Source: Verrucomicrobiota bacterium
GTDB taxonomy: Bacteria > Verrucomicrobiota > Verrucomicrobiia > Chthoniobacterales > Chthoniobacteraceae
Length of the DNA: 64,000 bases
Direction: 5' to 3'
NCBI GenBank assembly: GCA_009885995.1
Contig: VFJQ01000014.1
Span: forward strand, 90,549 to 154,548
The notes under the pieces are model-generated. The model had not been told where the DNA came from. It worked only from the letters and a program-made list of their open reading frames with translations, and ran no database searches. Both the position numbers and the translations under genes were made by a program. Each line of letters starts with the position of its first letter. The stretch's first letter is position 1. Below are positions 7,765 through 16,200 of the stretch, piece after piece.

Positions 7765-9045
7765 ATGAAAACGCTCCTCCTTTCCCTCATCGCGTTCGTC
7801 GCCGGCAGCGTCGCCGCCGACAAGCCGAACATCATCTTCATCCTCGCCGACGATCTCGGGATCGATGGCGTGAGTTGCTACGGCGCGGACAAGCACAAGA
7901 CGCCGAACATCGACAAGCTCGCGGCGTCGGGCACGCGCTTCGAGACGTGCTACGCGGCGCCGCTGTGCGGGCCGTCGCGCTGTTTGCTGATGACGGGGCG
8001 CTACGCGTTCCGCACCGGCGGCATCACGAATGGCTCGTGGCGCGGCGATGGACCGGGAGCGAAATCGAAGGACGAGTGGTCGATCGCGAAGGTGCTCAAG
8101 CAGAGCGGCTACGTGACCGGCGAGTCGGGCAAGTGGCGGCAGGTCGGCGAGACGCCGCGCGATTGGGGCTTCGATGAATACTGCACGGACCCGACGGCGG
8201 GCGGCTGGTTTTGGAAGGACAGCTACGAGAAGAACGGCGAGCAGGTCAGCGCGCCCGGCTCCTACAACCCGGACATCATCCAAGCGTTCAGCATCGATTT
8301 CATCCAGCGGCATAAAGAGAAGCCGTTCTTCCTCTACTACGCGATGCACCTCGTTCACGGCCCGATCCTGCGCACGCCGGACAGCAAACCTGACACGAAG
8401 GAATTCTACGAAGACAACATCGCCTACATGGACAAGCAGGTCGGCGCGATCGTCGCCGAAGTGGAGAAGCTCGGCCTGCGCGAGAAGACGCTCATCGTCT
8501 TCACCGCCGACAATGGCACCGCGCTCACCTACCCGAGCACCATCGGCGGGCGGATGATCAACGGGAAGAAGGCGTCGATGCTCGAAGGCGGATCGCGCGT
8601 GCCCTACATCGCGAGCTGGCCGGGCGTGACGCCCGCGGGAAAGGTGAGCAAGGACATCGTGAGCTTCGCGGATCAATTGCCGACCCTCGCCGAACTCGGC
8701 GGCGCGAAGCTGCCCGAGGGAGCAAAGATCGATGGTATCAGCCTCGCGCCGCAGCTTCGCGGCGAGAAAGGCAAGCCGCGCGAGTGGGCCTACGTGCAGC
8801 TCGGCGCGAAGTGGTTCGTGCGCGAGCAGGGCTGGAAGATGAACGAGAGCGGCGAGCTGTTCGACATGAGCGATGCGCCCTTCGTGGAAAAGCCATTCGC
8901 GCCCGGGTCTGACACGGAAGCGAGCAAGTCCGCGCGTGCGCGTCTCACCGCGGTGCTCGCGGAACTCAATCCCGCCGGCGGCAAGACCGACGGCGCGGGG
9001 GGCGCGAAGCCGGGCAAGAAGCGGAAGAAGAAAGCTGCCAAATGA
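7765..9045 (+). CDS. Secreted S1-family sulfatase, GKWR variant
   Basis: 426 residues from the ATG at 7765 (a TTG two codons upstream is less likely). Signal peptide MKTLLLSLIAFVAGSVAA. Site residues: ADDLG, formylglycine Cys C68 in C-G-P-S-R, MHLVHGP, ADNGT, GKKASMLEGG. The usual GKWH motif reads GKWRQVG, so Arg replaces the His. It is closely related to the next gene, which has the same GKWR change, the same RYAFRTGG/V segment and a near-identical basic tail (KKRKKKAAK). The two overlap by ATGA, so they are cotranscribed and probably translationally coupled. Probably acts in the periplasm or outside; the substrate may differ from that of the GKWH types. Confidence 0.92.
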   Translation: MKTLLLSLIAFVAGSVAADKPNIIFILADDLGIDGVSCYGADKHKTPNIDKLAASGTRFETCYAAPLCGPSRCLLMTGRYAFRTGGITNGSWRGDGPGAKSKDEWSIAKVLKQSGYVTGESGKWRQVGETPRDWGFDEYCTDPTAGGWFWKDSYEKNGEQVSAPGSYNPDIIQAFSIDFIQRHKEKPFFLYYAMHLVHGPILRTPDSKPDTKEFYEDNIAYMDKQVGAIVAEVEKLGLREKTLIVFTADNGTALTYPSTIGGRMINGKKASMLEGGSRVPYIASWPGVTPAGKVSKDIVSFADQLPTLAELGGAKLPEGAKIDGISLAPQLRGEKGKPREWAYVQLGAKWFVREQGWKMNESGELFDMSDAPFVEKPFAPGSDTEASKSARARLTAVLAELNPAGGKTDGAGGAKPGKKRKKKAAK

Positions 9046-9070
9046 AACACGCCCTCCTTTTCCTCCTCGC
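9016..9070 (+). repeat. 55-bp direct repeat at gene junction, copy 1
   Basis: Bases 9016-9070 are identical to 10401-10455. The repeat spans the last codons of one sulfatase (basic tail), the ATGA overlap and the start of the next signal peptide. It is the footprint of tandem duplication or of gene conversion across the junction. Confidence 0.9.
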
Positions 9071-10430
9071 CCTCGGCTTCTCAGTCCGCGCGGCAGACAG
9101 CCGAAGCGAAGCGAAGACAGCCGCAGGCAACCCGAACATCATCTTCATCCTCGCCGACGACATCGGACTGCCGGGATTCGGCGTCACGGGCGGCATCTAC
9201 AAGACGCCGAACATCGACGCGCTCGCGGCGGGCGGGACGCGCTTCGAGTCTTGCTTCGCCGCACCGCTCTGTGCGCCGTCGCGCGCGATGCTGATGACCG
9301 GGCGTTACGCCTTCCGCACCGGCGTGAAGGACAACGGCTTCGGGGCGGCGGCGACGCCGGACAAGGACGGCTGTGTCGCGCAAGTCATGAAGCAGGCGGG
9401 CTACGCGACGGCGGTTGCGGGGAAGTGGCGGCAGCTCTCGTATTTCACGACGAAGGAAGACGGCGCGAAGTGGGGCTTCGATGAATTCCTCATCTGGGGC
9501 GCGGGTGAGCCGGAGGAAGGCGAAGCGAAGCATAAGAAGAAGGGCGCGGACGGCACGAAGGCGAAGCCGGATCGGTATTGGGATCCCGACTACAACTTGA
9601 ACGGCAAGGCGCTCGCCGACTCGAAAGGCCAATACGGGCCGGACGTGTTGCAGGAGTTCGTGATCGACTTCATCCGCCGGAAAAAGGACGGGCCGTTCTT
9701 CGTCTATTATCCGACGCCGCTCATCCACGGGCCGATCCTGCGCACGCCCGACAGCAAGGCGACGGACGGCGCGAAGCAGAAGAGCAAAGGCAAGGGTGTG
9801 CCGGGGCTCGATTCGCTCTACGCGGATAACGTCGCGTATCTCGACAAGCTCGTCGGCCAGATCGCTGCCGAACTCGACAAGCTCAAGCTGCGCGAGAAAA
9901 CGCTCATCGTCTTCACCGGCGACAACGGCAGCGTGCCGGTCGGCACCGTGAACGGCCGCGCGGTGGACGGACACAAGAGCCAGGTGAATGAAGGTGGCAG
10001 CCGCGTGCCGCTGATCGCGAACTGGCCCGGCACCACACCCGCCGGTGTCGTGAGCAAAGACCTCCGCGATTTCACGGACATGCTGCCGACCTTCGCCGCG
10101 CTCGCCGGCGTGCCCCTGTCGGCGACGCGGACGATCGACGGCCACAGCTTCTCGCCGCAGCTCCGCGGCGAGAAAGGTGAGCCGCGCGAATGGGCCTACG
10201 TGCAACTGCGCGACGATCGCTACGTGCGCAGCGACCGCTGGAAGCTCACTGGCAAGGGCGAGCTGTTCGACATGGGCGACGCGCCGTGGAAACAAATCCC
10301 CGCGGACCCGAATAATGCCGAGGCGAAGGCCGCGCGGGTGAAGTTGCAAAGCGCGCTCGACGGCCTGCACGACGACTCGACTTCCGCTCCGCCGGCCACG
10401 AAGAAGCGGAAGAAGAAAGCTGCCAAATGA
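9042..10430 (+). CDS. Secreted S1-family sulfatase, GKWR variant
   Basis: 462 residues. The ATG lies inside the stop of the previous gene (ATGA). A signal peptide (MKHALLFLLALGFSVRAA) is followed by a short charged spacer (SRSEAKTAAG). Site residues: ADDIG, formylglycine Cys C77 in C-A-P-S-R, LIHGP, GDNGS, GHKSQVNEGG. The GKWH motif reads GKWRQL (His to Arg), as in the upstream paralogue. A charged insert with EEGEAKHKKKGADG lies near residue 165. The C-terminus ends KKRKKKAAK. The pair with the preceding gene looks like an old duplication with diverged inserts. Confidence 0.92.
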   Translation: MKHALLFLLALGFSVRAADSRSEAKTAAGNPNIIFILADDIGLPGFGVTGGIYKTPNIDALAAGGTRFESCFAAPLCAPSRAMLMTGRYAFRTGVKDNGFGAAATPDKDGCVAQVMKQAGYATAVAGKWRQLSYFTTKEDGAKWGFDEFLIWGAGEPEEGEAKHKKKGADGTKAKPDRYWDPDYNLNGKALADSKGQYGPDVLQEFVIDFIRRKKDGPFFVYYPTPLIHGPILRTPDSKATDGAKQKSKGKGVPGLDSLYADNVAYLDKLVGQIAAELDKLKLREKTLIVFTGDNGSVPVGTVNGRAVDGHKSQVNEGGSRVPLIANWPGTTPAGVVSKDLRDFTDMLPTFAALAGVPLSATRTIDGHSFSPQLRGEKGEPREWAYVQLRDDRYVRSDRWKLTGKGELFDMGDAPWKQIPADPNNAEAKAARVKLQSALDGLHDDSTSAPPATKKRKKKAAK

Positions 10431-10455
10431 AACACGCCCTCCTTTTCCTCCTCGC
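10401..10455 (+). repeat. 55-bp direct repeat at gene junction, copy 2
   Basis: Identical to 9016-9070 and at the same place relative to the genes: basic tail codons, ATGA overlap and first signal-peptide codons. The downstream sulfatase bodies are much more diverged than this junction. Confidence 0.9.
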
Positions 10456-11884
10456 ACTCATCTTCGCGGCTCACGCAGCCGAGAAGCCAAACATCATCGT
10501 CATCCTCAGCGACGACTACGGCTGGGGCAGCGTTGGCTGCTACGGCGCGAAAGGCGTGAAGACGCCGAATCTTGATCGACTCGCGCGCGAAGGGCGGCGC
10601 TTCACGAACGCGTATGCGCCGGGCTCGGTCTGCTCGCCGACGCGCTACGGGTTGATGACGGGGCGCTACTACTGGCGCACGAGCATCAAGGACGGCGAAG
10701 TGCTCGGCGGGAATGCGCCGCTGCACATCGAGACCACGCGGCTCACGCTCGGCTCGCTCTGCAAAGGCGCGGGCTATCGCACGGCGGCGTTCGGCAAGTG
10801 GCACCTCGGCATGGGCACAGAGGCGAAGCGCACGGACTGGAGTCCCTCGCTCGCGCCGGGTCCGCTTGAAGTCGGCTTCGGTTATTTCTTCGGGCTCGCG
10901 GCGAATCCGTGGAATGGACCGCACACCTTCATCGAGAATCACGAGGCGCTCGGCAAAGTGGCGGGGCAGCCAGTCACGATCAGCGGCAATCGCGAGAACG
11001 CGACGACGGCGGGCATCGTGGAGCCGTGGAAAGAAGATCACATCATGGAGACGCTCACGGGAAAAGTGACCGGCTGGATCGAAGCGAACGCGGCGCAGCC
11101 ATTCTTCGTCTATTACGCGCCGAACGCGATCCACGAGCCGGTCGCGCCGAATCCGAAATTCACCGGCAGCCCCTACGGCAAATACGGCGACTTCATCGAC
11201 GAACTCGACTGGAGTGTGGGCGAAGTGCTCGCGACGCTCGACAAGCTGAAGCTCGCCGACAAGACGCTCATCATCTTCTCCAGCGACAACGGCGGCGTGG
11301 TGAATGCGAATAGCGCGAACGCCAGCACGGCGATGAAAGCCGGCCTCGCGATCAACGGCCCGCTGCGCGGCGGCAAGCACGACGTATGGGAAGGCGGTTT
11401 CCGCGAGCCCTTCCTCGTGCGCTGGCCGGGCCGCGTGCCGGCGGGCACCGTGAGCGAACAAGTGATCTGCCTCACCGACGTGCTCGCCACGCTCGCGCAC
11501 GTGATCGATGTGCCACTGCCGGGGGGCAACGCGGAGGACAGCTTCGACGTGCTGCGCGCCTTCACCGAAGAAAAGACAGGCGCACCCGTGCGAGATCACG
11601 TCGTGCTGCAAGCGGCGGATGCGACGTATGCGATCCGCATGGGCGACTGGAAACTCGTCGAGCGCACCGGCGCGCCGCCGATCACGCTACGCAACAAGAA
11701 GAAGGCCGAACTCACCGCGCGGAAGCACAAGGCATCCGCGCAGCACGATGAGCTGTTCAACGTGAAAGACGACGTGGCGGAGGCGAGCGATGCCTTCACC
11801 ACCCACGCTGATCTCGTGGCGAAGATGAAGGAAAGACTCGCCGCCGCGCGCGACCAGGGTTTCACGCGGCCCGGCGCGAAGTAG
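10427..11884 (+). CDS. Secreted S1-family sulfatase (CSPTR type)
   Basis: 485 residues, ATGA overlap with the previous gene. The first ten residues of the signal peptide are identical to those of the previous sulfatase (MKHALLFLLA). Site residues: SDDYG, formylglycine Cys C69 in C-S-P-T-R, GKWHLG intact, NAIHEP, SSDNGG, RGGKHDVWEGG. The body differs clearly from the two GKWR genes upstream: it lacks their shared AFRTG segment and the KKRKKKAAK tail. So only the junction and signal peptide look recently shared. It ends a three-gene overlapping sulfatase operon. Confidence 0.92.
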   Translation: MKHALLFLLALIFAAHAAEKPNIIVILSDDYGWGSVGCYGAKGVKTPNLDRLAREGRRFTNAYAPGSVCSPTRYGLMTGRYYWRTSIKDGEVLGGNAPLHIETTRLTLGSLCKGAGYRTAAFGKWHLGMGTEAKRTDWSPSLAPGPLEVGFGYFFGLAANPWNGPHTFIENHEALGKVAGQPVTISGNRENATTAGIVEPWKEDHIMETLTGKVTGWIEANAAQPFFVYYAPNAIHEPVAPNPKFTGSPYGKYGDFIDELDWSVGEVLATLDKLKLADKTLIIFSSDNGGVVNANSANASTAMKAGLAINGPLRGGKHDVWEGGFREPFLVRWPGRVPAGTVSEQVICLTDVLATLAHVIDVPLPGGNAEDSFDVLRAFTEEKTGAPVRDHVVLQAADATYAIRMGDWKLVERTGAPPITLRNKKKAELTARKHKASAQHDELFNVKDDVAEASDAFTTHADLVAKMKERLAAARDQGFTRPGAK

Positions 11885-11925
11885 GTAGCTACGCTTCGGG
11901 CCGGGCGCGGGTTGTCCCGGACGCC

Positions 11926-13146
11926 ATGAAGCTCTCCCTCGCAACATCGCTATTCCTCTGCGCCACCGTGCTGGCTGCGGAGGAGGTCGTGCCGTTCAAG
12001 ATCCACGTGGAGGACGCGGTGCTCGCCGACTTGCGCGAGCGGCTGGGGAAGACGCGATGGCCGGGGCAGATCGCGGATGCAGGGTGGGACTACGGCGTCG
12101 AGCGGGGATACGTGCAGCGGCTCGTCGAGTATTGGCGCAGTGGCTACGACTGGCGAAAACAGGAGGCGGCGCTGAATGCGCTACCGCAGTTCACGACGGA
12201 GATCGACGTTGTGCGCATCCACTTCGCGCACGTGCGCTCACCGCACGCGGATGCGCTGCCGCTGCTGCTCGTGCACGGCTGGCCGGGGTCGTTCTTCGAG
12301 TTTCAAAAGATCATCCCGATGCTCACCGAGCCGGAGAAGCACGGTGGGAAGGCGCAGGACGCGTTTCACGTCGTGGTGCCGTCGCTGCCGGGGTTTGGTT
12401 TCTCGGGCCAGCCGACCGAACGCGGGTGGAGCAGTCAGCGGATGGCGGAGACGCTCGCGAAGCTGATGGCGCGGCTCGGCTACACGCGTTACGGCGCGCA
12501 AGGCGGCGACTGGGGCGGCGGCATCGTGCGCTCGCTCGCGGGCGGCGATGGCGGACACTGCATCGGCGCGCATAGCAATTTCCCCGGCGGCAGCCAACCG
12601 ACCGACGACCCGATGCGCGGCGTAACGGAGCAGGAGGTCGAGCGCTCGCGCAAGCGCAACGCCGAGCTCGCCGATCACAAGGCGTATGGAGCGATCCAAG
12701 GCACGCGCCCGCAGACGCTCGGCTATGCGCTGAACGATTCGCCCGCCGGGCTGGCGGCGTGGATCGTGGATAAATTCTGGGCGTGGAGCGATCACGGTGG
12801 CGACCTCGAGCGCAGCTTCACGAAGGACGAACTGCTCACGAACGTGATGGTCTATTGGGTCACGCAATCGATGCCGTCCGCCACGCGCATCTACTATGAG
12901 TCCCAGCACAACCAAGCGCGTCCGCCGTCGATGAGCGCGTGGCAGAACACAGGGAAGCCTGCGCCGATGGGTTACGCGCTTTTCCCAAAGGAGATCAACG
13001 TGCCGCCGCGCGCATGGGTCGAGCGTGCGCATGGCGGGCAGCTCTTCCACTGGACGGAGATGCCGCGCGGGGGGCATTTCGCGGCGATGGAGCAGCCACA
13101 GCTCCTCGCGGAAGACGTGCGCGCGTTCTTCCGCAAGGTGCGCTGA
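11926..13146 (+). CDS. Secreted epoxide hydrolase-like alpha/beta hydrolase
   Basis: 406 residues with a signal peptide (MKLSLATSLFLCATVLAA). The N-terminal EHN domain (VPFKIHVEDAVLADLRERL, TRWPGQ..GWDYG) is typical of microsomal/juvenile-hormone-type epoxide hydrolases. The alpha/beta core follows: LLLVHGWPGSFFEF (oxyanion HGWP), VPSLPGFGFSG, the nucleophile Asp in GAQGGDWGG, and the His in PRGGHFAAMEQP. Length is usual for the family. Family members in the cytoplasm open epoxides; an exported form in a sulfatase locus is unusual, and epoxide hydrolysis itself is not proven here. A 41-base gap separates it from the sulfatase operon. Confidence 0.82.
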   Translation: MKLSLATSLFLCATVLAAEEVVPFKIHVEDAVLADLRERLGKTRWPGQIADAGWDYGVERGYVQRLVEYWRSGYDWRKQEAALNALPQFTTEIDVVRIHFAHVRSPHADALPLLLVHGWPGSFFEFQKIIPMLTEPEKHGGKAQDAFHVVVPSLPGFGFSGQPTERGWSSQRMAETLAKLMARLGYTRYGAQGGDWGGGIVRSLAGGDGGHCIGAHSNFPGGSQPTDDPMRGVTEQEVERSRKRNAELADHKAYGAIQGTRPQTLGYALNDSPAGLAAWIVDKFWAWSDHGGDLERSFTKDELLTNVMVYWVTQSMPSATRIYYESQHNQARPPSMSAWQNTGKPAPMGYALFPKEINVPPRAWVERAHGGQLFHWTEMPRGGHFAAMEQPQLLAEDVRAFFRKVR

Positions 13147-13233
13147 GGGCGGCGGGCGGTTTTCGAGGAAACCGCGCAAGCCTCAGAAACCAGCGGACAT
13201 AGCGCGAAAAGCGGGCTTCTTCCCTCCACGCTT

Positions 13234-16200
13234 ATGCGCCCCCGAAAACTCGCTCTGCTCTCTGCCGCGCTCCTGCTTGGACGCGTCGCGCTCGCCGTCC
13301 CCGGCACCGGACTGACCGGCCAATATTACGACACCGCGAGCTTCGGCACGCTGAAGACCACGCGCACGGATGCGGCGGTGGATTTCGCGTGGAGCACGGC
13401 GATCCCAGGCGGGACGACGATCACCAATGCGGACACGTTCAGCGTCGCGTGGGCCGGGCAGATCGAGCCGGAATTTTCGGAGACTTACACGTTTTACGTC
13501 ACGGCGGATGACGGGGCGCGGCTGTGGGTGAACGATCAACTCCTCACGGCGCGCACGTTCGCGGCGGTGTCGCCGGAGATGCGCGGGCAGCTCAAGCTGA
13601 GCGCGGGGCAGAAGGTGAACGTGCGGCTGGAATACATCGAGCAGACGGGCTCGGCGGCGGTGCGGCTGGAGTGGTCGTCAGCATCGCGGGCGCGTGAGGT
13701 GATCCCGACGGCGCGACTGTATCCGGCGCGCGTGGAGAAGGCGGGCGGGTCGATCTTGAAGGAACACTGGAGCGGCATCGCGGGCAGCGCGATCAGCGCG
13801 CTCACGAGCAACGCGAACTACCCGAACAAGCCGAGCGGGCGCGAGGCGATCACGTCGTTCGAGTGCCTCGCGCAGAATTGGGCAGACAGCTACGGCACGC
13901 GTGTGACTGGCTTCCTCGTGCCGCCGGTGAGCGGCAGCTACACCTTCGCGGTGAGCGGCGATGACACGATGCAGCTTTTCCTCAGCACGGACGCGACGAG
14001 CGCGAACAAGGTGCAGATCGCGAACGTGGCGAGCGCGACGGGCTTCCGCGCGTGGGGCACGCCGTCGAGCGCGATCGCGCTCGTGCAGGGCGAGCGCTAC
14101 TACGTCGAGATGCTGCACAAGGAGGACACCGGCACGGACCACTGGAGCGTCGGCTGGATGAAGCCGGGCGATGCCGCTTTCTCCGTGATCCCCGGTAGCG
14201 CGCTCGTGCAGCCGGGGCTCGCGACGGCGCAGCCCGCGGAGACGGCGCTGCTCAATACGATGGCGCAGACGCACCCGCGGATCTTCGCCACGGCGGAGCG
14301 CTTCGCGAAGCTGCGCGGGACGTGGCAGAGCGCGACGACGAGCCAGCCGAAGACGTGGGCGCAAAACGCGATCAACTCGGCGGACACGATCCTCACCGCG
14401 GCACCGGTCGCGTATTCGCAGGACGTGCGCGGCACGATCCTGAGCCAGGCGCGCACGGTCGTGGACCGGATGTATAAGCTCGGCCTCGCGTGGCAGCTCA
14501 CGGGCGACGCGCAATATGCCGAGCGCGCGTGGACGGAGCTGAACACCGTCGCCGATAACACGCTCTTCCCCGACTGGCACCCCGCGCACTTCCTCGACAC
14601 CGCGGAGATGACGCACGGCTGCGCGATCGGTTACGACTGGTTTTACAGCTACTGGACGCAGCCGCGGCGCGACACGATCCGCACGGCGATCATCAACAAG
14701 GGGCTCAACGCCGGCCTCACGCAATATACGAACAACGTCGGCTGGTCGCAGAGCACGGGGAACAACTGGAACCAGGTCTGCAACGGCGGCATGACCATCG
14801 GCGCACTCGCGGTGGGCACCGAGAGCGAGTCGCTCACCGAAAACATCCTCAACCGCGCGCTCAACTCGACGCGCCCGACGTGGAAGCATTTCACCACCGA
14901 CAACGGCGCGTGGTATGAAGGTCCCGGCTACTGGGGATACACGATGGAATACGGCGTCCGCATGCTCGCCGCGCTCGAGTCAGTGCTCGGCAGTGACTTC
15001 GGCATCGGCGCCACGACGAATCTCTCCGAGGCGGGCTTTGCCTCCATCCACGCGGTCGGCACGTCGAACGTGATCTTCAACTTCGCCGACGCCGGCGCGG
15101 GCGGCGCGCAGCGCAACGCGGTGTTTCAGTGGATGGCCCGCCGGCACGGCCAGCCGCTCTACGACTGGTGGGAGAACCAAGGCAGCGGCGGTGCGCTCGA
15201 CGCGCTGTGGTGGAATGACAGCGCATCTTCGCTGGTGAGCACGGGCGCGCAGCCTGACATGGCTTTCCACGGCGAGGCCGGCACCGCTTTCCAGCCGCAG
15301 GAAATGGTGACGATGCGCGGGAAGTGGAACGACTCACGCGCGACGTTCGTCGGCGGAAAAGGCGGCCACATGGGCGCGGATCACGGCAATCTCGATGCGG
15401 GCACGTTCGTGCTCGATGCGCTCGGCAAGCGCTGGTTCCACGAACTCGGCGGCGATAACTACGCGCTGCCCGGCTACTTCAGCAGCACGCCGAGCGCGGG
15501 CACGGATCGCTGGGATTACTACCGGATGCGGCCCGAGGGGCAGAACACGCTCACGATCAATCCGAGCGCGAACGCCGACATGGTGCTCAATGCCGTCGCG
15601 CCGCTCGCAGCATTTCAGTCGGAGCCCGGCGGCACGGGTTCGTTCGCGATCCACGACCTCACGCCGGTGTATTCGGGGATGACGAAGGTGTGGCGCGGCA
15701 CGCGGCTCATGGGCGCGCGCAATCAAGTGCTCGTGCAGGACGAGATCCAGGCCGCGACGGGGAAAACGGTGTGGTGGTTCGCGCACTACACGAATCCCGC
15801 GACGACGGTGACGATCGAGCCCGGCGGCACGAGCGTGATGATGCAGCAAGGCGCGGAGCGGCTCTGGTGCAAGATCGTCAGCGGCGGCGGCACGTTCACG
15901 ATCACGGACGCGGTGCCGCTGCCCACGTCGCCACAACTGCCGACGGCGCCCGATACGAACGGGCAGAATGCGAACACCGGCTACAAGAAGCTCGCGATCA
16001 ATCTCACGGGCGTGACGAACACAACGCTCGCCGTGTGGTTCGTGCCGCTGAGCACCGGCGAAGTCGCGCCGACGACGCTGCCGACGATCAGCGCGCTGAA
16101 TACGTGGAACCTCGCGGCTTCCAACGACGCGCCGATCACCCCGATCAGCGTCGCGACGGGCGACAACGAGAACGCGGTGGACATCGACCTGCGCGCCTAC

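Noticed and set aside
5089..8676. A 1,195-codon open frame on the minus strand opposite the lipoprotein and two sulfatases.
   Set aside because: It is antisense to genes with clear active-site motifs and is rich in Arg, Ala and His as expected from a GC-rich shadow frame. It has no recognisable domain.
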